Shown: in pieces, positions 47,836-58,617 of the stretch | How the letters are laid out: the number at the start of each line of letters is the position of its first letter | Position numbering within the stretch: the first letter of the stretch is position 1 | Assembly (NCBI RefSeq): GCF_964026435.1 | Contig: NZ_OZ032147.1 | Coordinates: 806,001-870,000 of the forward strand | Direction of reading: 5' to 3' | Length of the DNA stretch: 64,000 nt | Source of the DNA: Rickettsia endosymbiont of Gonocerus acuteangulatus | GTDB lineage: Bacteria; Pseudomonadota; Alphaproteobacteria; Rickettsiales; Rickettsiaceae | Notes under the pieces: model-generated | Told to the model about the DNA's origin: nothing | What the model saw: only the letters and a program-made list of their open reading frames with translations | The model's database searches: none | Position numbers and translations under genes: made by a program

Positions 47836-48579
47836 TTATGCCATATTACCTCCAGATTTATAGTTATTAATACGATAACTTTTACCTTTTATGTTTAGTA
47901 TATGAGCATGATGTACCACTCGATCAATAATTGCATGAGTTAATACTTCATCAGCAAATATTTCATTCCATTTTTCAAAATCCTTGTTTGTGGTAATAAT
48001 GGTAGATTTATTTTCATATCGTTTAGCAATAATATTAAAAAAGTCTTCTACTGAATGTTTTGGCAATTGCTTAAACCCGAGCTCATCAAGAATTAATAAA
48101 TCAAACGATAGGAGTAATTTAACCTTTTTGTGATAACTATTATCTGCTCTTGCAATATGTAAATTATAAAGCATATCCGATACCGTAGTAAAATATACAG
48201 AGTATTCTCGTGTTAAAGCTTTTAATGCTAGCCCAATGGCAAGATGAGTTTTCCCAGTTCCTGAATCACCTATGAATATTACATTTCCCTTAGTATTAAT
48301 ATAATCACAAGTTGATAAATCACTTATTACTTTGGCATCAACACTTGGTTGGAAATTAAAATCAAAGTCTTCTAAATTTTTAGTTACCGGCAATTTAGCA
48401 GCACTTTTACGGCGACGGTAATTATTATCCTTACGGTTAGATTTTTCATCTTCACATAATAGTGATAGAAATTCTTTAAATCCTAGTTTATTATTTTGAG
48501 CATAAATAATCCTTTCATTTAAACTATTGACTATACCTGATAATCTAAAGCTTCGTAGGTCATTAAATAAGTTCTGCAT
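47836..48579 (-). CDS. istB: IS21 helper ATPase IstB (copy 3)
   Basis: 247 residues, identical to the other copies; start chosen after GGAGGT. Confidence 0.93.
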   Translation of the reverse strand: MQNLFNDLRSFRLSGIVNSLNERIIYAQNNKLGFKEFLSLLCEDEKSNRKDNNYRRRKSAAKLPVTKNLEDFDFNFQPSVDAKVISDLSTCDYINTKGNVIFIGDSGTGKTHLAIGLALKALTREYSVYFTTVSDMLYNLHIARADNSYHKKVKLLLSFDLLILDELGFKQLPKHSVEDFFNIIAKRYENKSTIITTNKDFEKWNEIFADEVLTHAIIDRVVHHAHILNIKGKSYRINNYKSGGNMA

Positions 48580-49984
48580 TATTACCTCCAAACTCTGGTA
48601 ATGGTAAGTTTACTGCATTACTATTTAAAATATTCTTAATTTTAGAGTAAGAACTTATACCATAATGTAGTGCTCTATGACAGGCTTTATCTATTAAGTC
48701 ATCATTGTAAACCTTACGTAAAGAAATGATACCTCGTGCACAACGTTGCCAATCATTCACTCTTGTTTGTTGTAATGATTCTAATAATAAACTGCAATTA
48801 TTCCCTATCTGCTGCATTTGTTGTTGATAATGTTCACTATATTCTATAAAACCTGGGCATAGACGTTTGTATTTAGCATAATGAGACGGATTAGTGGTAA
48901 ATATCCCCTTGCCCTCTGTTCTAACGTGTCTTGCTATTAAATCATTTTGTATAGAAAATATTTGAACAAGTTTTGGGGACAATTGTACCATTACCTCACT
49001 GTATATATATTTTGCTGGTACAGAGTAATAATTATTATCTATGGTAATATGACAATCTTTTGCTACTTTTCGATTATGCCAAGATGACAAATCAAAAGTT
49101 TCTAATGGTAAAGGAATCAAACTACTTCTTTCCTCTTGCTCAAACAGTTCTCTAGGTATTCTCTTAGTAGTACCATGTATTCGGCTATTGGCCTTATTTA
49201 ACCAATTTGCAAGACCATTTGTTAATTCTTCATATCTATCAAATTTACGACCAGCAAAAAAATTATTTTTAACGTATTTTATTCCCGACTCAACTTTGCC
49301 TTTTTCTTGCGGTTGATACACTCGACAAGGAGAAAGTAAAATTCCATAATGATCGGCTAAGCACTTATATTCCTTCTGATATACTGGCTCATAAAAATTG
49401 GCATCTACTACTCCAGCTTTAAGATTATCAAGTTTTATTACTTTTGGACTACCAGCAAAATAATTAAATGCATTGATATGACATTGAATCCATGTTTGAC
49501 AACTTTGATCAAACACTACTTCATAATAATCAAGGCGACTATAGCTTAAACGCATATTAAATACATATGCTTTAACTCTACGCCCTTTAGAATTATACTG
49601 TAAGCCTATGTCACCAAAATCTACTTGTGCTTCCTCTCCTGCTAAAGTATGAAAACGAATGCAACTGTTATCCTTAATTTTATATTTTTTGATATAACGG
49701 GTCAAAGAAGTATAACTGCTTGTATAACCTTGATTTTTTAACTCCTCAAAAATTCTTATGTAACTCAGATTTTTTTCTAATAACTCAATTATTTTTTCGT
49801 GCCAAAAATCCAAAACTGAAGATCGTTCATAGATTGCTGGGGATTCTGTACCAGCCTCTACATAGCGGTTTATTATTTTTCGTACTGTTTTGCGGTCTGT
49901 TCTTGTTAGTTTGGCAATATTCCTTTGACTATTGCCTTGTTTATAAAGGGTGATAATTGTTGTATACATATTTATTCTTATCAT
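48563..49984 (-). CDS. istA: IS21 transposase IstA (copy 3)
   Basis: 473 residues, identical to the other copies. Intact. Confidence 0.94.
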   Translation of the reverse strand: MIRINMYTTIITLYKQGNSQRNIAKLTRTDRKTVRKIINRYVEAGTESPAIYERSSVLDFWHEKIIELLEKNLSYIRIFEELKNQGYTSSYTSLTRYIKKYKIKDNSCIRFHTLAGEEAQVDFGDIGLQYNSKGRRVKAYVFNMRLSYSRLDYYEVVFDQSCQTWIQCHINAFNYFAGSPKVIKLDNLKAGVVDANFYEPVYQKEYKCLADHYGILLSPCRVYQPQEKGKVESGIKYVKNNFFAGRKFDRYEELTNGLANWLNKANSRIHGTTKRIPRELFEQEERSSLIPLPLETFDLSSWHNRKVAKDCHITIDNNYYSVPAKYIYSEVMVQLSPKLVQIFSIQNDLIARHVRTEGKGIFTTNPSHYAKYKRLCPGFIEYSEHYQQQMQQIGNNCSLLLESLQQTRVNDWQRCARGIISLRKVYNDDLIDKACHRALHYGISSYSKIKNILNSNAVNLPLPEFGGNNAELI

Positions 49985-50197
49985 TGTATCACTAGATATT
50001 TACTTGCTTAATTATCTAGTGAATATTGCACATTAACCTTATTAGGTCACACCAACTTCTCTGGTCCCTTTTTCGTGCAATTTACTGGTCCCTTTTATTT
50101 TAGCAATGACAGTACCGTAACATTATGACTTTTATGTATATATTTGCTCATTCCGCCATATTACGCCGCAAGCGGCGGGGAATATACCCAAAAGAGA

Positions 50198-50499
50198 TTT
50201 AAAACCGTATCATCAAATATTGTATATCCATTAGATGAAAAAATAACATCATTCTTGATGTGTTCCCATAACAAAGAAGGTGTATATTTTTCATTCCTTA
50301 AAAATCTATTAATAACATCATGACTACATTTCTTTGCATGTTCAGCGTAGTAGGTTAAACTATAATTCTTTTGGCTAACTATTAAAAATTGACAATAATC
50401 TGTCCTATTAATTGGTATTGCTTGCAACTTTATCCTCTTTGACATGTTTAATTATTTTTACAATAATTTATCACTTTTTTACTCATAGCGTAAGTTTTG
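50198..50499 (-). pseudogene. IS701-like fragment (transposase N-terminus)
   Basis: Contains the terminus ending at 50499 and the first about 83 codons (SKRIKLQAIPINRTDYCQF to YTIFDDTVLN), then stops at IS200 copy d. It truncates the Rpn gene on its other side. Confidence 0.88.
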
Positions 50500-51062
50500 T
50501 CTAATATCCCTGACCATATCTTGTGCTTAAATTCTTCATCAGGAATTTCATGGACATTCACTAACTGGTAATCATTAATCCATAATTCTTTTGCTAATTT
50601 GTTATTGGCAAATAAATCCCACAAATTCCTTGCAACATTGTATTTCTCCTGACCATTGAAAAATATCATTGGGTATATTAATGGTAAAGTCTTAGCTTTA
50701 GGATTTTGTATTAAATATCGCTCACAAATATTAATCATATATTTAAATAACCTAAAAGCCATAAAATGATCTGCTTTTAATTGATGTTCTACAAGCAAAA
50801 ATAAGTATCCGTCTTGTTTATCAAATTTGCATGAGAATAAAACATCAGGGATAGAATCTTTTAAAGAGCTTTCTACAAAAGTGGTATTTTCCATTGCTAA
50901 ACTAGGAAAATCTATTAAACTTTTAATATTTGGGGGCAAATATGCATTAAAGAACTCATTAGCAACTAGAGGATTCTCCAGTGCCTTACGAAATATCTTA
51001 TCATGCTTAGCTTTCTTCTTATCCTTATCTGGATCACCCAGCAGGTTTCCTTGTTCACTCAT
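50500..51062 (-). pseudogene. Rpn-family (PD-(D/E)XK) nuclease, C-terminus removed
   Basis: From ATG 51062 about 187 residues: KHDKIFRKALENPLVANEFF, NAYLPPNIKSLIDFPSLAME, IPDVLFSCKFDKQDGYLFLL and VEHQLKADHFMAFRLFKYM. The Asp of DVLFSC and the E-x-Q of LVEHQ are the likely PD-(D/E)XK catalytic residues. Rpn proteins promote RecA-independent DNA transfer and recombination and are common in Rickettsia. The frame ends at the IS701-like end (50499), so the C-terminal tail is lost. Starts 39 bp downstream of the TraA stop on the same strand. Confidence 0.82.
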
Positions 51063-51101
51063 ATGTTGACATTTTTTAACTTGATAAAATATTATTACAT
51101 C

Positions 51102-54100
51102 CTAAACTCTTATTCCTTGATTTAGTTTGATCTCAGAGCAATTCTTTACCGCACTTCTTATTTCTTTAGCTATTTCTGAGCTTGGACTTATATACTGCAT
51201 TACTTGTTTATCCCTTCCTATAGCATTTAAGTAATCTTCAGGGATGAGATGGCTTTTGCCTTGAAAATCATGTACTACTATATCAGAAAATTTTTGATCA
51301 CCAAGATTATAATTAGGATCAAATTTATTCTGCATAATTTGTAAATCTTTCTGTATCTTCTGCTCTATTGCTGCTATGCAAATCTTGTTACTGTAGAGCA
51401 GACAAGAATCTATACCTTTTTCTCTGTAGATTTGTATTGCGGTATTGATATTCTCTGCTGTGCCAAACTTTGCTAAAGCTTTTATTTGCTGTTGCTGCAA
51501 ATTATTTAGTCCGTTATTATCGTTATTTGCCAATTTTGACAATAATAATTCTATAGACTGAAATTGTGATTTGCTATCATCACTTGCTTTTAAGGATGAC
51601 TGTTTAGTTATTTTACTAGCTACTGTTAATTTTGCTATTTCAGGCTCTATAAGCTTGTTTATAGATTCTGCTCCTTGGGATTTTAACATATCGTTAAAAT
51701 CGCCTTTTTCTGGTGGTCGTATTATTGCTACCACAGCTCCTTTGCTAATTAATTCTTCCTGAGCTTTCATTACAGTGTGAACCGATACTGCTTCTTTACC
51801 ATCATTATCAGCAGCAATTATTATTCTCTCACCTTTGATAGGCTCATAGTTCCTGATGTTACTTACACCTAAACTACAAAGAATTTTGCCTTTAATACCA
51901 GCTTCCCCAATGCTTAAAGCCGTTTCTACCCCTTCTACTATAATCGTTATATTACTAACTGAATTATTGCCATCTTTACTGCTTTGTACATTCCTGCTGT
52001 GTACGTTCTGCTGTTCATTATTTTTACTAATCTCAACAAAAGAACCTCTGATTCTGCCAAAAGAACGTTTATTAACCTCAATATCAGCTTTATTATTTGT
52101 GTCTTTGTTTAAATAAATTGATTGTCCACCGGTAATATTACCATCTTTATTTCTAGCAAAAGCAATTAATGCAGGATAATATTGTTTGCTATTACTGTCC
52201 CACATCATATTGGTTCTAAGATCATTATTTAGTTGATATCCTGTTAATATTTTTTTAATTCCACGATGTTCTAATAAATATTTTTTTGCTATATTATTTG
52301 GCGTCATATAAATTATAGAATCTGATTTTTCATATAATTCTTCAGCTCTCTTTATCTTAGATATTTCAGCATATTTCGCTTGTTGATCTTGATTCTTAAC
52401 TTTTTGGTCAAATTGCTCTTTTATCTTATCTTCTAATAACTTGCTATTGTTTGACACACCAACCATATCTTGTAAATATTTCTTAGCTTCTACAAAATCA
52501 CAATTTTTTTCTCTTTGTACTAAGGTAAATAAATCTCCTCCCTCTCCTTTACTAAAATCATACCATCTGCCAGCTTTACTGCCACCTATCCTCATCACTA
52601 TTTTGCCATCTTTCTCCCAGCGTAACACTTGACTATTTGATAAATGCTTGTTTGGACTGCCTAGCAAATTTCTACCTATTTCTTCCGCTTTAAATGATAA
52701 TCGTTGCTTTAATTCTACTGCTTTTTGTTTATTAATAGCATTATAATCTATTTTATTCTTTGCCATAATATCCTCTTGTAACTTAACACTTATTGTTGTA
52801 TCTTGTTTATTACAATTCGTAAGGTTATAAGAAGAGCTTTTCCGATCTTCTTGGGCTTTATGGCTTGTGGCAAGATTTGTGCTAGTGCTTCTTAGGATTT
52901 CTGCTACTTTAGCAGGTGGCTCTAACTTCACTCTTAAGTGGTAATAATTATCATTACTGTGTAATCTATCATTAATATCTTCTACTACCCCTTTAAACCA
53001 ATTACCTACTTTATCTATAATATTAGGACTCTTATTTTTTTGATCTTGAATCGCTACCAATTCTTCTAAAGTTTTAAAATTAATGCTAGATAGCCTATTA
53101 TCTATTTTACTAAGTTGCGATATTAAACTGGCCATATTCCTGGTAGCCTTCCTATTATAATAAAATTTTACTTCTTCTATGTGCCTTGTCATGGCTACAT
53201 AAGAATTTCTGCTATTTCCTGCTAGATTATGTAATACATAGACATCTTTAATTGAGGCTCCTTGTGCTTTATACACTGTAGAAGCATAGCCATGTTTAAA
53301 GCTTACATCTTGAGGATTAAATTCTATTTCTTTCCTGCTATCTGTTTTAGCAACAAACTTATCATTACTTACTGAAGTTATCGTTGCAAATTCACCATTT
53401 TCTATTTGTAAATCTTTATTAGTACTTTTAAACAAAATACGATCTCCTGCCATATAATCTTCGTGCTTTTCAGATGATAGATAGTGTCTATACTCTTTAC
53501 CGGCAAGCAAGCCTTTAGCTTTTAATAACTCCCTAATCCCTTGATTAATACTATCTACTTCAGCATTACGCATGGTAATTATTAAACGCTCATTTAGAGC
53601 AAATTTGCTGTTACTCCAATCATTAATTAATCTTGCCATTGATTCTTCTAGCGTATGATCAATCTTTAAACATTTATGCTGTGCAAGTAAACGCAGACCA
53701 CCAGCAATATCTGATTTTGCAAAGCATGAAGCCATTTCTCTTGCCCATGCCTTGCTTTGTCTTCTAATGTTACTTAATTCATATGAGCCAAATTTACTAG
53801 CCAATACTGTAAACATTCCTCCTCGCTCAACGGAAGTGAGTTGTCTCTCATCTCCAGCCAATATCAGATTACAATTATTACTCCTTGCTACTTTTAGTAA
53901 TTCTAAATAATCACTATTACCTACCATCCCTGCTTCATCTACTACGAGCAGGCTGTTTCTTGCTAGATCAGCTTTACCATTATATAATTTAAATAAAAAC
54001 CCTTTTACTGTATGACATTGCTGGTAGCCTTTACTTTTATGCTGCTTTATGAGTAGGGCTAAGTCCTATAATATTTTGCCTATTATTGGTGGCAATTTTA

Positions 54101-55853
54101 TAAGCTTCAGCAAGTACTTGCGACTTACCAGTGCCAGCTCTACCTTGTAAAATCCTAATCCCTTGATTATTAATTAAAATATGCTGTAGACTTTCTCTTT
54201 GTGCTTCATTAACACTTGCAAGATTATCGATAGCACTTTTAAGCTTAATAACGTTATTAAAATGAATCTGGCTATTTACCTTATCTGCTATTCTAACTAT
54301 CCTTAATTCTTCATCCCGTATATCTATAGTAGTATAGTATTTAGTATCCGTGCCATCTTCATTATATAGCATAAGTCATTAAGGTACTGACAGAGCGAGA
54401 GTATCATGTTATAGTAAGCAAATATTAACAAGCATGTAAAGAGATATGGCACGAGCATATGCAATAGAACTAAGACTAAGAGTTATAAAAGCTGTAGAAG
54501 CAGGGATACGAATAAGTAAGGTAAGTAAATTATTTAATGTAAGTCGTGATACTATATATAAATGGAAAAAATTAAAAGATAAGCAAGGTACTTTAGAAGC
54601 AGCAACTGGTTATCAGAAAGGACATAGTCATAAGATAAAAGATTCAGAATCTTTTAAAGAATTTTTTAAAGCTAATATGAATAAAACATCAAAGGAGTTA
54701 GCAAAGCAATGGGGTAATATTGCATCTGTAACTATTTTAAGACAAATCAGAAAACTTGGCTATAGCTATAAACAAAACTCATTTTCATCCGAAAAGAGAT
54801 ATTAAATTAAGAAATGAATTTATAGCAAAGATACAAACCATCACAAAAGACAAATTAGTATATCTTGATGAATCTGGAATAGAGGATAATGCTTGCAAAG
54901 AGTATGGATGGAGCATTATAGGACAAAGGTGTTATGGAGAAAAATGTATTAATTACAGAATTACAACCTGGGCAAACCGTTATTATGGATAACATTAATT
55001 TTCATAAAAATTCTAAAGTTAAAGAGTTCATTGAATCCGTTGGTTGTACCATATTGTATTTACCAACTTACTCTCCTGATTTAAATCCTATAGAGCATTA
55101 CTGGTTTAAGATAAAAAATGAAATTAGGAAAGTTGTAGAAGATTTTGAAACATTTTATGATGCTGTTTTTAATACTATTAAATTGTCAGTATCTTAATGA
55201 TTTATGCTATATAGTTTTACCAGCCTATCTGAATTTAATATTTCCCTTATTAGTTTTTGCTTTTCTGCTTCTTCTTTAATCTCTTTTACTGCTTTTTCTA
55301 TATCCAATTTAGTAAAAATAGCTTGATGACGAATCATGCGATCAAGCACTCCATCTGCTCCTTTGATGATTTCAAGATGGGCAAGCCTGCATATGTTATT
55401 TTGCTCTGCTATTTCATTGATAATACTTCTCATTCTAGTAGGGCCAACATGTTGCTGTGGCATAAAACTTATCGGGTCTACTCTGATGTCTAAACCTAAC
55501 TTAACAAAATATTTATTGATTACTTCTTTAGCTCTTTCATGAATAATTTTATCTTCGGGGATAATAAACGCTTTGCCCTTAACTTTGGCAAATTTAGGAT
55601 TTAAATCTACTGCCTTAGCTCCTAAAGCTTTACCGTTTTCTGTAAATCTTCTGGTAGTTACAAGCACATGGGCATGCCAATTCTTTTCGTACGTCTGTGG
55701 CTGATGAATATCAACCTGAACTCCTAGGCCATTTCTTACCCACCCCATCTCTTCGATGATTTCATGAGTAATGGCTATTCTATCATCTAAATCTAATTCC
55801 TTATCATCAGGCAGTGCTATAACTATATCTTTTAATAATTGACTGTTTTTTCT
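51102..55853 (-). pseudogene. traA: TraA-type conjugative relaxase-helicase-Toprim protein, broken
   Basis: Pieces in order: 55853-55211 relaxase (NSQLLKDIVIALPDDKELDL, NWHAHVLVTTRRFTENGKAL with the HxH metal motif); 54366-54037 start of the helicase (RILQGRAGTGKSQVLAEAYK); 53927-51102 with an open extension upstream to about 54030 (NSLLVVDEAGMVGNSD Walker B, GYASTVYKAQGASIKDVYVL). A primase-like C-terminus follows: a zinc-less DNA-binding region (GGSKAGRWYDFSKGEGGDLF) and Toprim (ITIIVEGVETALSIGEAGIK, IIIAADNDGKEAV). It nicks oriT and unwinds transferred DNA. Defects: IS630-A copy 3 at a TA after RLVKLY, a frameshift near 54035 after SPTHKAA, and a 5' end lost at 55854 to the IS701-like element, including the catalytic Tyr. 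Confidence 0.83.
54367..55210 (+). mobile_element. IS630-A copy 3 (frameshift and internal deletion)
   Basis: Both ends are present, inserted at TA in traA. Frame 1 at 54446-54805 has the same extra base as copies 2 and 4. Frame 2 lacks about 120 bp between GQRCYGEK and VLITELQPGQ, so the catalytic domain is deleted in part (54756-54992, 54934-55197). Inactive. Confidence 0.88.
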
Positions 55854-55854
55854 T

Positions 55855-56458
55855 CAAAACTTACGCTATGAGTAAAAAAGTGATAAATTATTGTAAGAAT
55901 AATTTATCATGAGGAGAGGATAAAATTGCGAGCAATACGAATTAATAGAACGGATTACTGTCAATTTTTAACAGTTAGCCAAAAGAATTATAGTTTGACC
56001 TACTACGCTGAACATGCAAAGAAATGTAGCCATGATGTTATTAATAGATTTTTAGAAAATGAAAAATATAGCCCTTCTTTGTTATGGGAACACATTAAGA
56101 ATGATGTTGTTTTTTCACCTAACGGATATACAATATTTGATGATACGGTTTTAAACAAAAGGAATACGAAAAAGATAGAAATTGCTAGATCACAGTACAG
56201 TGGAGCTACAGGTGGAATTACTACCGGTATAGGAGTAGTAAGTCTTGTATATTATAACCCAGACATTAATAGGTTTTGGGTAATAGATTATCGCATTTTT
56301 TCTCCCGACCATGATGGAGCAACAAAACTAGATCACTTACTAAGCATGCTAAATAATGCTGTGTATAGCAAAAAGATTCCTTTTCAAACTGTGCTTTTTG
56401 ATACATGGTATGCTACGCATAAAATCATGCAACATGTTGACTCTTTGGGTAAATATTA
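55855..56458 (+). pseudogene. Diverged IS701-like copy, right part missing
   Basis: Starts with CAAAACTTACGCTATG and a transposase frame (INRTDYCQFLTVSQKNYSLT, QYSGATGGITTGIGVVSLVY, VLFDTWYATHKIMQHVDSLG) that differs from the main copies by many substitutions, so it is an older lineage. It is interrupted at GKYY by a modern copy and does not resume afterwards. Confidence 0.87.
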
Positions 56459-57567
56459 CAAAACTTACGCTATGTTTGGTTCTAAATATCGTAAAGATGG
56501 AGAACGCAGCTGTTGTTGCATATAGTCATCTAAAAGCCCTAACTTTATTTGGTAAACCGTTTTACCGATTGTATTTGCAGTCCTTTTGAGAAATGCCCAA
56601 ACTAAAAATGCCCAACTAATATGATTACGTTGAATACGCTGTTTCCTGCATTGACAACGTTCTATCCCAGTAAGTTGCTTAATTTCTCTGTGCATGCTCT
56701 CAATTACCCATCGAAAGCCACACTCATCTTGTGCAGCTTTAGAAGATTTGTGAGTTTTGTTATTGGTAACAACATACTCAACTCTGTTGGTAGAAACAGT
56801 AAATTTAAACAAATTAACATGCTTATTTTTAGCAAAGCCTTTTATATGAATCTCTACTCCATGCCTGATCTCTTCATCTGAAAATGTCAACTCTTTTACA
56901 GCTTTATAAGGTTTAGAATCGTGTGTTTTACTAACGTTTCTATTGGCTTTAATAGGGGCATAATAATATTTCCCCAGAGAGTCAACATGTTGCATAATTT
57001 TGTGTGTAGAATACCATGTGTCAAAAAGTACTGTTTGAAAAGGAATCTTCTTGCTATAAACAGCATTATTTAACATGTTTAATAGGTGTTCTAGTTTTGT
57101 TGCTCCATCATGATCAGGTGCAAAAATTCGATAATCTATTACCCAAAACTTATTAATATCAGGGTTATAATATACCAGACTCACTACTCCTATACCTTTA
57201 GTAACTCTACCTGTAGCTCCACTGTACTGCGATCTTGCAATTTCTATTTGCTTCGTATTCCTTTTATTTGAAACCGTATCATCAAATATTGTATATCCAT
57301 TAGATGAAAAAATAACATCATTCTTGATGTGTTCCCATAACAAAGAAGGTGTATATTTTTCATTCCTTAAAAATCTATTAATAACATCATGACTACATTT
57401 CTTTGCATGTTCAGCGTAGTAGGTTAAACTATAATTCTTTTGGCTAACTATTAAAATTGACAATAATCTGTCCTATTAATTGGTATTGCTTGCAACTTTA
57501 TCCTCTTTGACATGTTTAATTATTTTTACAATAATTTATCACTTTTTTACTCATAGCGTAAGTTTTG
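56459..57567 (-). pseudogene. IS701-like copy, one-base frameshift near the start
   Basis: 1109 bp, one base shorter than the complete copy: an A is lost from TTAAAAATTGAC near 57454. The frame therefore opens only at SILIVSQKNYSLTYY and lacks the normal start SKRIKLQ. Otherwise it matches the intact transposase. Inserted in the diverged IS701-like copy. Confidence 0.87.
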
Positions 57568-57824
57568 TATAGATAGGCAAAGCAATATTCCTCAAAAAAT
57601 TAAGATAGATTTTAACCAAGATAAAATTACTATTACTAACGATTGTTTTTCATTAGATGAAAGGAAAATGATTAAATTATCTGATATTATAATAGAAGAA
57701 TATACAGATCTTTTTATTTTAAATTGCTATAAGATATTTAAATCATTAAATGAACATAAATTTAAATATAATATCTTCTCGCATGATGACTCACACTTAA
57801 TAGAAATAGTGTATCCTCCATTAA

Positions 57825-58349
57825 ATAAAAGTAATCCCCGCCGCAAGCAGCGGGGTATTTTAGAAGAAAGCTAGCTGATGATCCTCATGCAGTTTCTGAT
57901 ATTCCTTGCCTTGGTTTTTTACGTATTTTCCTATCATATTCTCATTTCCATGCTTACCTACCGTACTCGTAAAATATCCATCAGTCCAAAATTCTCCACC
58001 CCATAATTGTTTCTTTACCTGTGGACACTGTCTAAATATTTGACGAGCTGTAACACTTTTAATTGTTGTTACTATTTTTGTTACGCTATAGGTTGGTACA
58101 GATTGTACCAAAAAATGGACATGATCTTCATCAACCCCTATTTCTAAAAATTTTATTTGATATCTCTTTTCTATCTCTAAACATATTTCTCGTAATACTT
58201 GATCAACTGATACGTCAAACACTGCTCGGCGATATTTTGCTGGAAATACCATGTGATACAGCAGTACCGTAACATTATGACTTTTATGTATATATTTGCT
58301 CATTCCGCCATATTACGCCGCAAGCGGCGGGGAATATACCCAAAAGAGA
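57825..58349 (-). mobile_element. IS200-type element, copy e
   Basis: Complete element with both hairpins; LE side flanked by TTTTTAAA. Interrupts the unknown gene fragment. Confidence 0.9.
57860..58303 (-). CDS. tnpA: IS200 transposase TnpA, intact (copy e)
   Basis: Same 147-residue protein as the other intact copies. Confidence 0.93.
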   Translation of the reverse strand: MSKYIHKSHNVTVLLYHMVFPAKYRRAVFDVSVDQVLREICLEIEKRYQIKFLEIGVDEDHVHFLVQSVPTYSVTKIVTTIKSVTARQIFRQCPQVKKQLWGGEFWTDGYFTSTVGKHGNENMIGKYVKNQGKEYQKLHEDHQLAFF

Positions 58350-58617
58350 TTTAAAAAATATTTTTAGACAAGTAAATGAAACAACCGAAATATTTAATAC
58401 ATTTCTTATAGATAAAAATTTTACTGATTAGTGGGATGATGAAGATGATTTTGATGATGGTGTATGGATAGAAGTTCCACTTATAGAATCAAAAGAAATC
58501 TAAATCAATATATTTGCATGTTACTAGTTAATTTAATTTTTAAAGTAAATTTTTGAAAATTCCTTATACGTTAATGATAATTTATAATATAATTTAGTTA
58601 AACTATATTATTTAATT

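Larger units (their letters stand above)
47771..50110 (-). mobile_element. IS21-A copy 3 (complete, 2340 bp)
   Basis: Same as copies 1 and 2 but inverted relative to copy 2. Copies 2 and 3 form a 2340-bp inverted repeat around 1087 bp, able to invert or pair. Confidence 0.95.
47326..50197 (-). mobile_element. IS200 copy d, split by IS21-A copy 3
   Basis: Both hairpin ends are present (near 47336 and 50163). The tnpA frame (47781 down to 47362, about 139 residues) loses its first codons: they lie beyond 50110 because IS21-A inserted at AGTAC, duplicated as AGTACT/AGTACC. The apparent ATG at 47781 lies in IS21-A. Inactive as it stands. Confidence 0.9.
57570..58503 (+). pseudogene. Unknown gene fragment interrupted by IS200 copy e
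   Basis: Frame without a start: DRQSNIPQKIKIDFNQDKIT, SLDERKMIKLSDIIIEEYTD, NEHKFKYNIFSHDDSHLIEI, VYPPL; removing IS200 joins it to KNIFRQVNETTEIFNTFLID and KNFTD, then an in-frame TAG at 58432-58434 followed by WDDEDDFDDGVWIEVPLIES and KEI before TAA. The acidic tail after the stop looks like genuine protein, so the TAG is probably a mutation. The 5' end is lost to the IS701-like copy. Not recognised. Confidence 0.55.

Noticed and set aside
58553-58588. Promoter for emrB (TTGAAA and TATAAT)
   Set aside because: The spacing is about 24 bp, too long for a standard promoter; not reported as a feature.
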